A model generated the notes under the pieces. The model did not search any database. It was not told the DNA's origin and worked only from the letters and a program-made list of their open reading frames with translations. DNA of 64,000 bases from Coriobacteriaceae bacterium. Its GTDB lineage: Bacteria > Actinomycetota > Coriobacteriia > Coriobacteriales > Coriobacteriaceae. A program made the translations under genes and the position numbers. Location: NCBI GenBank assembly GCA_902364645.1, contig CABJEP010000001.1, positions 315,947 to 379,946 on the forward strand. The letters run 5' to 3'. The number at the start of each line of letters is the position of its first letter. Positions within the stretch are counted from its first letter, which is position 1. Positions 19,589-27,800 of this stretch are shown here, piece after piece.

Positions 19589-21292
19589 ATGAGCAATCCC
19601 TCGAACCGCGCTTCGATGCGCGGGCAACTCACGCTGCGCGGCGTCGTCATCGGCGTCCTCGGCTGCGTGATCATCACGGCAAGCTCGGCCTACACCGCCC
19701 TCAAGATGGGTGCACTCCCCTGGCCGATCGTCTTCGCTGCCGTCATCTCGCTGTTCTTCCTTAAGCTCATGGGCAACGCCAGCCTCAACGAGGCAAACGT
19801 CACCCACACCATCATGTCCGCAGGCGCCATGGTCGCCGGCGGTCTGGCATTTACCATTCCGGGCGCCTGGATGCTGGGCTATGCCGACCAGATCAGCTGG
19901 CTCGACATGTTTATCGTGGCACTCGCCGGCACTATCCTGGGTCTGCTGGCCACGGCGCTCATCCACCGTCACTTTATCGTGGACGCCGCGCTGGAGTTCC
20001 CCACCGGCAACGCCGCAGCTCAGACCCTGCGCGCCACCGAGGCAGGCGGCAAGACCGGCAAGCAGCTCTTTGGCTCCATGGCCATCGCCGGCATCTACAG
20101 CGTGCTGCGCGACGCTCTGGGCATTGTGCCCAGCATGTTGTGCACGCTCAACATCCCCGGCGTGACCTTTGCCATCTACAACTCGCCCATGTTGCTCTCC
20201 GTCGGCTTCCTCGTGGGCTTCGCCCCGGTCGCATTCTGGTTTGCCGGCGCGCTACTGGGCAATTTTGGCATCATTGTCGGCGGCACCGCTACCGGTCTGT
20301 TTGACGTTATGACCGCACAAGGCATTGTTAAGTCCCTGGGTATGGGCCTTATGATAGGCTTTGGCGTCGCCGTCGTCCTCAAGGACATCCTGCCGCAGGT
20401 CGCCGGTATCGTCCGCGGCCTCGCCGCCGACAGCTCCACCGACACCGACGAGCAGTCGCTCATCTCGGGCTCCCTTAAGCTCGACGCCGGTATCATCGGC
20501 CTGGGCGCTGCCGCCATCGCCGTGATCATCGCCATCGTGCTCGACCTTGGCCCCGTTCCGGCCGTCATCGTCACGCTGTTCACCTTTGTCACCACCATCA
20601 TGAGCGCGCAGAGCTGCGGCCAGACGGGCATCGACCCCATGGAGATCTTCGGCCTCATCGTCATGCTCATCGTTGCCGCCTTCGCGCAGCTCGCTCAGGT
20701 CAAGCTGTTCTTTATCGCCGGCATCGTGGCCGTAGCGTGCGGCCTTGCGGGCGACGTCATGAACGACTTTAAGGCCGGCGCCGTGCTGGGCACCAACCCG
20801 CGCGCACAGTGGGTCGGCCAGGCCATCGGCGGCATCGTGGGCGCCCTGGTCGCTGCCGCCGTCATGGTCGCGCTCGTCACCGCCTATGGTCCGGACGCCT
20901 TTGGTCCCGACAAGAGTTTCGTTGCCGCACAGGCAAGCGTCGTCGCCACCATGGTCTCGGGCATCCCGAGTGTGCCGTGGTTCGCAGGCGGCTTTATCGC
21001 CGGTATCGTCATGTACTGGCTCGGCATTCCAGCCATGATGATCGGCCTGGGCGTGTACCTGCCGTTCTATATGTCGCTCACGGCTTTCCTGGGCTCCTGC
21101 GTTAAGCTCGCCTACGACAAGTGGTCCGCCCACCGCGACGCCACCGCTGGTCTTTCGGACGAGGAGAAGGCTGCCAAGGACGCCGCCTTCCAGGAACAGG
21201 GCCTTGTTGTCGCCAGCGGCCTGCTCGGCGGCGAGTCCATCGTCGGCGTTATTCTGGCGTTTGTCTCTGTTGGTCTGAGCCTGCTGGGGTAG
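19589..21292 (+). CDS. OPT family oligopeptide / metal-chelate transporter
   Basis: About 567 aa, almost entirely hydrophobic with around 14 helices. It begins with an OPT-like segment (LTLRGVVIGVLGCVIITASSAYTALKMGALPWPI) and contains EFPTGNAAAQTLRA, the conserved 'FPTG.A' motif of bacterial OPT proteins. The family imports peptides or siderophore/metal complexes using the proton gradient. The start ATG has AAAGGAG. Monocistronic, with a terminator close behind. The substrate cannot be read from sequence. Confidence 0.92.
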   Translation: MSNPSNRASMRGQLTLRGVVIGVLGCVIITASSAYTALKMGALPWPIVFAAVISLFFLKLMGNASLNEANVTHTIMSAGAMVAGGLAFTIPGAWMLGYADQISWLDMFIVALAGTILGLLATALIHRHFIVDAALEFPTGNAAAQTLRATEAGGKTGKQLFGSMAIAGIYSVLRDALGIVPSMLCTLNIPGVTFAIYNSPMLLSVGFLVGFAPVAFWFAGALLGNFGIIVGGTATGLFDVMTAQGIVKSLGMGLMIGFGVAVVLKDILPQVAGIVRGLAADSSTDTDEQSLISGSLKLDAGIIGLGAAAIAVIIAIVLDLGPVPAVIVTLFTFVTTIMSAQSCGQTGIDPMEIFGLIVMLIVAAFAQLAQVKLFFIAGIVAVACGLAGDVMNDFKAGAVLGTNPRAQWVGQAIGGIVGALVAAAVMVALVTAYGPDAFGPDKSFVAAQASVVATMVSGIPSVPWFAGGFIAGIVMYWLGIPAMMIGLGVYLPFYMSLTAFLGSCVKLAYDKWSAHRDATAGLSDEEKAAKDAAFQEQGLVVASGLLGGESIVGVILAFVSVGLSLLG

Positions 21293-21317
21293 GCCGAACA
21301 ACAACGCACCAGCGCAG

Positions 21318-21356
21318 AGCGCGGAGTCGGAATCAAACCGGCCCCGCGCTTTTTTG
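21318..21356 (+). terminator. Terminator of the OPT gene
   Basis: AGCGCGG pairs with CCGCGCT, followed by six T residues. Confidence 0.85.
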
Positions 21357-21507
21357 TCTATTTGATTCTTATGATCCTCACGGCGTTTTAGCCATGTCGA
21401 TTGGCCTGACTTCCAGGTCAACAAACCTTGTCTGACACCTCGCCTAACGCGGTGTAGAGTAAAGACGACAGACGCAAGAAGCGGCTCAGAAGCTAAACGA
21501 GGTAAGC

Positions 21508-22647
21508 ATGGAACTCGACAAACAACAGATCAAGCGGCTGCGCGAGCGTCATCATCGTCGTCACGGTATACGCCCTGCACACAGCGAGGCCATGGAGAAT
21601 GCTACCCGTTTCCTTAAGCAGGCGTTCAACATTCGCGAGGGACGCGCGCCCTATCACGTGATTCGCAAGCGCTTTGTAAACGGGGCGCGCCTGACTGGCT
21701 CGCACTTATGCATCCTGATCATTGCCATGTTGATCGCGAGCATCGGCCTCGATATCGACTCGGATATCGCCATTGTAGGTGCCATGCTCATCTGCCCGCT
21801 CATGGGCTCGGTCCTTGCCATGGCATATGGCATCGCCACGCTCGACCGCGAGATTACCGTCGAGGCCATTGCCGGTCTCGCGTTGCAGATGGCCTTCTGC
21901 CTGATCACGTCCACGCTGTACTTTAAGCTCTCACCGCTCGGCACCACCACGGCCGCTATCATCGACAACTCGACACCCACCGTCTGGGATCTTGCCGTCG
22001 CGCTCGCGGGTGGCTTTGCCGGAGGCCTGGGCAACTCGCGCGACCAGGAGCCCGCGACGCTTATCGCGGGCGTGGCCGTGGCAACCGCGCTCATGCCGCC
22101 CCTGTGCGCGGCGGGTTACGGCATCGCCATCGCGAGCGGGTCGCTGTTTCTCTCGGCGCTCTACGAATTTGGCATCAACGTTGTCTTTATCGCGCTGGCG
22201 GCCGAAGCCGTATTGCTTCTTCTACGTGTACCGCTCAAGCGTGACCTCAACGGCGACGGTATTGTGACCGCCGAGGAAAACGCCGAGGTCGATGAGCTGT
22301 CACACAAGGTGCGCCGCCGCATCATCGTGGGCACGGTGATCTTTGCCATCCCCTGCATCGTTATGACCGCGGGGTCTATTGGCTCGGCGCAGGCCGGCGT
22401 GCAGGACGGCTATGGCGTCACCGAAACTACGCGCGAGCTTGCCGCGGTACTGCCGGGCTTTAAGGATTACACCGTCGCCGTCGAGACCTCGGCCACCGAA
22501 GGCGGGGAGGAGGGCCTCGTCGAGCGCGAGGTTGTCGCCCATGTGACGACAAGCGAGACACTTGGGGCGCACGACCGTCGTGTTGCCCGCAAGCTCATCG
22601 ACCTCAATGTGCCCGAACTCGATCGCGTGGAGTTCGATGTGAAGTGA
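21508..22647 (+). CDS. DUF389 family membrane protein
   Basis: A 379-aa protein. A basic, His-rich N-terminus (KRLRERHHRRHG) is followed by about six helices carrying the family pattern IASIGLDIDSDIAIVGAMLICPLMGSVLAMAYG and GLGNSRDQEPATLIAGVAVATALMPPLCAAGYG. The C-terminal 100 residues are soluble. DUF389 proteins are conserved membrane proteins without an established function. The frame after helix 6 includes an EF-hand-like acidic loop (DLNGDGIVTAEENAE), which may bind calcium (inference). Confidence 0.88.
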   Translation: MELDKQQIKRLRERHHRRHGIRPAHSEAMENATRFLKQAFNIREGRAPYHVIRKRFVNGARLTGSHLCILIIAMLIASIGLDIDSDIAIVGAMLICPLMGSVLAMAYGIATLDREITVEAIAGLALQMAFCLITSTLYFKLSPLGTTTAAIIDNSTPTVWDLAVALAGGFAGGLGNSRDQEPATLIAGVAVATALMPPLCAAGYGIAIASGSLFLSALYEFGINVVFIALAAEAVLLLLRVPLKRDLNGDGIVTAEENAEVDELSHKVRRRIIVGTVIFAIPCIVMTAGSIGSAQAGVQDGYGVTETTRELAAVLPGFKDYTVAVETSATEGGEEGLVEREVVAHVTTSETLGAHDRRVARKLIDLNVPELDRVEFDVK

Positions 22648-22772
22648 TGCCGGCGCGGGATGAGCGCTCGCACGGACGCAAGTTATGACGAGGCGCAGAC
22701 GCGATACGGACGCGAGCAAATAGCGTGGTGCAGTTCACACCCGCGCCCCGCTCGCCGTTTTATTGCCGTGAA

Positions 22773-23222
22773 TCAACTGTCCGCATCGACATCGCCAGAC
22801 TCCACCATAAACGCCGGATCGGTGCTCACCAGATAAAAACGGGTCACCTTGGTATCTCTAAATAGGTAGAGCAAGCCCTGATCGCGTCGGCGCGAAATAT
22901 GCGCCACGTGGACCGTACCGAATATTTCGCCGTTTTCATTCTTTAATACCAGAATGTTGGGGTCATCCGTACGCTTAAACTGCCCGTCTGTGCAGATTCC
23001 GTCTTGGTCAACCAGCTGCCATCGACAGTTGTCCTCCTCAAGAAAAGCCAGGGTTTCCCGACTCGTTTTGTCATCCCGATAGTAGCCATCAATGGCGAAG
23101 CCTTCGGAAGCACATTCCCGCATATAGGATGTTTCTCGACTTATAGCGAACTGCCCCATAGCGCCCAGGAGCACAGCTAGGCAAACCACTGCAAGGGTTA
23201 TCGAGATAGTACGGCGGCCCAT
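22773..23222 (-). CDS. Small membrane-anchored protein of unknown function
   Basis: A 149-aa protein with one N-terminal hydrophobic helix (about residues 7-26) acting as signal anchor. An extracytoplasmic domain of about 120 residues follows, with four Cys-containing positions including ECASEGF and EDNCRWQLVDQDGICTDG. The beta-rich pattern resembles small secreted lipocalin-like or DUF-type folds, but no family is recognised. The RBS is weak. DNA here is somewhat AT-richer than its neighbours, so recent acquisition is possible. Confidence 0.6.
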   Translation of the reverse strand: MGRRTISITLAVVCLAVLLGAMGQFAISRETSYMRECASEGFAIDGYYRDDKTSRETLAFLEEDNCRWQLVDQDGICTDGQFKRTDDPNILVLKNENGEIFGTVHVAHISRRRDQGLLYLFRDTKVTRFYLVSTDPAFMVESGDVDADS

Positions 23223-23492
23223 ATTAACCAGCCCGATACTTGTTTAACGGAGCGTGAAACATACTTGGTACCTCCGATATCAGAGCAAACGTCACCCGCA
23301 GCCCGGCGGCAGTCATATGTTTCCAACATCAAACCATATGGCAACCACTCGCGAGAGGAGTATCGGCGAACGGTGCATTTTTGCGCTCCATTGGTCAAAC
23401 GTCAACGCGCGCTACAGCTCTTGCCCGATCAATTCAGATTTTGTCGCATACTACCGTAGATCCCCAACGCTTCCACCCCCAAGAGATCATTT
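23223..23492. other. Spacer with a copy of a repeated motif
   Basis: AT-richer than the genes around it. At about 23438-23463 it holds ATTCAGATTTTGTCGCATAC, which recurs at about 24724-24748 with only a couple of differences. No credible gene. Confidence 0.5.
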
Positions 23493-24452
23493 TTAGTACG
23501 TAAAGAAGCCCTCGCCCGAGCTTTCGCCCAGCTTGCCTTCGTCGAGCATTTTCTTGAGGACGGACGCCATAGCCTTAAAGTTGTAGGGCATCATCATTTT
23601 TTTGAGCAGCGGGCTCACCAAGCCCGGCACCTTCTGATACTGCATGACGATGTTGTAGGCCGTCTGGATACCCACCGTGTCGAATACGCGAAACGGACCC
23701 TTGGGGGCACCGGTGCCACGCGTCCACGCGAGGTCGATGCTCTTGGGATCGCTCACGCCCGAAACGTACAGGTCAAGGCCCGAAAGCAGCCACGGCACCA
23801 GCATGGAATTGAGCAGGTAGCCGTTCTTTTCCTTGTTGACGGGCAGGGCAAGCATACGGATATCGTTGGCAAAGTCGACGAGCTCGTCGAAGTAGCGCTT
23901 GTCGGTTTGGTCCTGTGCCATGACCTCGGTCATGTTGTTCTTCCAGATGGAGTTGGCAAAGTGCAGCGACAAGTACTTCTCGGGACGGCCGGTGTACTTG
24001 GCAAAGGTGCTCGGCAGCAGCGTGGAGGAGTTGGTCACGACGACGGTCTTTTGCGGGAGTACCGGGGCGAGCTTCTTGTAGAAGTCAATCTTTGCCTGGG
24101 CGTCCTCGGCCATAGATTCGATGACCAGGTCAGCGTCGGCCACGGCCTTGGCAAGATCGAGCTCCAGCTTGAGTGTGGAGTAGGCACGCTCGACGGCGGC
24201 GAGCGCCGCTTCCTTGTCGAAGGGCTGGGTGCCATCGGCGATACCGGCGCACCACTCGCCCGTACCGTCCGCCATGCCCTCGATTGCCGCGATGTACTCC
24301 TTGCGCACGTGATCGATCTTGGGCTGGGTGCGGCCGATGCTGCCCTCGCTGCGCAGCCAAATCGTTACATCAAAGCCGCAGTAGGCAGCCTGAAAGGCAA
24401 TCTGGCTTCCCAACACGCCGCCGCCGGCAACACAAACGGTCTTGTAGCTCAT
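23493..24452 (-). CDS. 3-hydroxyacyl-CoA dehydrogenase (NAD-dependent)
   Basis: A 319-aa protein with an N-terminal Rossmann fold (VAGGGVLGSQIAFQ), DADLVIESMAEDAQAKIDFY, VVVTNSSTLLPSTFA and the catalytic-His region YLSLHFANSIW. A C-terminal helical domain (NGYLLNSMLVPWLLSGLDLY) follows. The family oxidises 3-hydroxyacyl-CoA in fatty-acid or butyrate-type pathways. Here the usual HFFNP becomes HFANS, an unusual variant. Its neighbour, the acyl-CoA-dehydratase-activase-like protein, suggests a role in acyl-CoA fermentation (inference). Confidence 0.88.
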   Translation of the reverse strand: MSYKTVCVAGGGVLGSQIAFQAAYCGFDVTIWLRSEGSIGRTQPKIDHVRKEYIAAIEGMADGTGEWCAGIADGTQPFDKEAALAAVERAYSTLKLELDLAKAVADADLVIESMAEDAQAKIDFYKKLAPVLPQKTVVVTNSSTLLPSTFAKYTGRPEKYLSLHFANSIWKNNMTEVMAQDQTDKRYFDELVDFANDIRMLALPVNKEKNGYLLNSMLVPWLLSGLDLYVSGVSDPKSIDLAWTRGTGAPKGPFRVFDTVGIQTAYNIVMQYQKVPGLVSPLLKKMMMPYNFKAMASVLKKMLDEGKLGESSGEGFFTY

Positions 24453-24618
24453 GGAACGGTCCTCTCTTACGTAATTCCATAGATGTGTATTTATTCAACC
24501 GTAAGGATGGCACGCGCAGGGGTTGGGTTCTATAAACGGGCGGTATTTCGCGGCAAACGGCTACATATGTTCATTATCTCAGGGCTTCAAGGGCAATTTA
24601 TGGTGCCACCGAGACGTC

Positions 24619-24753
24619 ATTTTCGAAAGTATGCGGCAAACTCCGGAACTCTTGAGCACATCCTGGTTTTTCACCAATAAAACCGCAGGTACAGAGCTTG
24701 GACATATCCGGTGTGCTCGGCCTATTCAGATTTTGCCGCATACTTCCGAAATC
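24619..24753. repeat. Long inverted repeat between activase and dehydrogenase genes
   Basis: Arms around CGAAAGTATGCGGCAAA (24619-24641) and TTTTGCCGCATACTTCCG (24731-24753) are about 110 bp apart. Nested pairs GAGCACA/TGTGCTC and CTGGTTTT/AAAACCGCAG lie inside. A half of the same motif lies at 23438-23463. No gene fits in the 24453-24868 interval. Confidence 0.7.
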
Positions 24754-24801
24754 TAAGTTCGCAAAGGGTGATAGTTGGGGCGTTTACGCAACATATGTCC
24801 A

Positions 24802-24843
24802 GCAAAAACGGGTGGTAGCCGGCACGGCTGCCACCCGTTTGTC
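24802..24843 (-). terminator. Terminator of the activase gene
   Basis: On the minus strand AAACGGGTGG pairs with CCACCCGTTT, followed by TTGCT. It lies 26 bp after the stop. Confidence 0.85.
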
Positions 24844-24868
24844 TCATATCTAGCCCATAGCGGGCAAG

Positions 24869-27800
24869 CTACTTCTTAATGCCGCGTCCCAGACGCTTGG
24901 CGACCGATGTGACGGCCTCCTCGCTGGCCGGCCCGCAGCTCACGCAGCCGTCATGGGCACGCATCTGACCGGTGACCTCGTCCATCGCGAGCGGCGCCAC
25001 CTTCTCGAGCTTAAAGCCCTTGCCGGCGCGCATGTTTTCCTTTGCCACGCTGATCATAAGCTTAATACGGTTGAGCTGGTTGACCTCGGACGCACCGGGG
25101 TCGTAGTCCACCGCGACAATGTTGCTCTCGGGATGCTGGCGGCGCAGCTCCTTGATCACGGCCTTGCCCACCACGTGGTTGGGCAGGCACGCGAAGGGCT
25201 GCGTGCAGATGATGTTGGGCGCACCATGGTCGATCAGGTCGAGCATCTCGGCCGTGAGCAACCAGCCCTCGCCCATGTTGTTGCACACCGAAAGTACCGT
25301 ACGGGCCTTTTCGGCCATGGTGCCGATGCGCTCGGGCGCCTCGAAGCGGCGGGACTTCTCGAGCATCTCCTCCACCGGCGTGCGCATCCAGTCCACAAGC
25401 TTGATGAGCGCTTGCATGCCCGCGCGTGTAGTAGCAGAGCTTCCCAGCTCGTCTTTCTGCAGCTCGGCGTTGCTCATGGAGTAGAGGAAGAAGTCGAGCA
25501 GGCCCGGCACCACGGCCTCGCAGCCCTCGCGCTCAATGACATCGACCACGTGGTTGTTAGCCGTGGGATGGAACTTGACCAAGATCTCACCGACCACGCC
25601 CACGCGCGGCTTGGTGCCCTCGCCCACGAGCGGCATGGTGTCGAACGCGCGGATGGCCTCGCGGCACAGCTTGGTGTAGTTGTGGCGGTTAAACTTGGGC
25701 GCCAGCTTGCGGGCACGCGCCATGTACTCCTCGTAGAGCGCGTTGGCGGCACCGGGCGTGGCCTCGTACGGGCGGCAGCGGTAGAGCATCTGCATCATCA
25801 CGTCACCAAAGAGCACCGCGTAGACTGCCTGCTTAAGCAGCGCCGGCGTCAGCTTAAAGCCGGGGTTGTCCTCGCCCAGCGCCACGGCCGAAAGCGAGAT
25901 GACAGGAATCTCGGGGTGGCCGCTCTCGCGCAGGGCCTTGCGGATGAGCGCGATGTAGTTGGTGGCACGGCAGCCGCCGCCGGTCTGGCTGATGACCACG
26001 GCGGTCTTGGACAGGTCGTACCGACCGCTCTCGATGGCCTCCATAATCTGGCCCGTCACCAGAATCGACGGGTAGCAAATGTCATTGTTCACATAGCGCA
26101 GGCCAGCCTCGACGGCATCGTGGTCGGTCGAGGGCAGCAGCTCAAGGTTGTAGCCGGCACCGCGGAACACCTCTTTGACCAGGTCAAAGTGGATCGGCGC
26201 CATCTGCGGGCACAGGATGGTATAGCCCTCGTCGCGCATCTGCTCGGTAAAGGGCACCTTGGGCCATGCGGTCGAGGCGCTCTCACGCTGTGCCTCGAAC
26301 GTGTACTTGCGGCTCGCGAACGCGGGGGCATCCGTGGAGGGCGCCACCGGCGCAGCGTCGCCCTGCTCAAAGACCTTGCCCGCGGCCGTGGCCTCGGCCA
26401 AGCGCTCGGCCTCCTGGTCCTTGAGTGCCGCCATGAGCGAGCGGATGCGAATGCGCGCGGCGCCCAGGTTGGACACCTCGTCGATCTTGAGCACGGTGTA
26501 GATCTTGCCACTGGCCTCCAGGATCTCCTGCACCTGATCGGTGGTCAGGGCATCGAGGCCGCAGCCGAAGGAATTGAGCTGGATCAGGTCCAGGTCGTTG
26601 CGCATGGTCACAAAGCGGGCGACGGCGTACAGGCGGCTGTGGTACATCCACTGGTCGACGACGCGGATCGGGCGCTCGGGCTTCACCAGATGCGCAAGCG
26701 AATCCTCGGTAAAGACCGCAAAGCCAAAGCTCGAGATAAGCTCGGGCAGGGCGTGGTTGATCTCGGGGTCGTTATGGTAGGGACGACCGGCGAGCACGAT
26801 GCCGTGACCGCCGTGGTCCTCGACCCACTTAAGAGCCTCCTCGCCCATGGTCTGGATGTCCTCGTGGAAACGCGCATCGGCCTCAAAGGCGGCGTTGACA
26901 GCGGCATCGACCTCGGAGCGCGTGATCTTGGGCCCACGCACGCGACCGCGTCCGGCCTCAGCGTCGGCCACACGGTCGACGGCGAGCACCTGGTACAGAC
27001 GGCGCTTGAGCTCGGTCTTGTCATGATAGGGCACAAACGGGTACAGGAACTCGATGTTCTGCTCGCGGATGTCGTCGATGTTGAGTGCCAACGCCGTGGG
27101 GTAGCTCATGACGATGGGGCAGTTGTAACAGTTGCCGGCGGTCGGGTCCTCTTTGCGCTCCCAGCGCACGCACGGCATCCAGATAAAGTCGACGTCGCGG
27201 TCGATAAGGTTCATCACGTGGCCGTGGCTCATCTTGGCTGGATAGCACACGCTCTCGGACGGCATGGACTCGATACCCGCCTGATAGGTCTTTTTGCTCG
27301 ACTGGTCGGACAGCTGCACGCTAAAGCCCAGGCGCGTAAAGAACGCATGCCAGAAGGGGTAGTTCTCGTACATGTTGAGCGCGCGCGGAATGCCGACGGT
27401 GCCGCGCGGGGCCTCGTCGGGGCTCAGCACCTCGCGGTTAAAGAGCAGCTCGTTTTTCTTTTTGAAGAGGTTGGGGGCCTCGGTCTTTTGCTTTTTGTGG
27501 CCGGCACCCTTCTCGCAGCGGTTGCCGGTAATGAAGCGCCTGCCGCCGCCAAAGTCGTTGACGGTAAGCTGGCAGTTGTTGGAGCAACGGCCGCAGCGGA
27601 CATGCTTTTGCGTCACGGTGAGGTGCGCGATATCCTCAGCCGAAAGGATGGTCGAGGTGCCGTCGACGCCGGCGCGATCGCGGGCGAGCAAGGCCGCACC
27701 ATAGGCGCCCATGCAGCCGGCGATGTCGGGACGCACGGCGTGCACGCCGGTGAGCTGCTCAAACGCGCGCAGCGTGGCATCGGACATAAAGGTGCCACCC

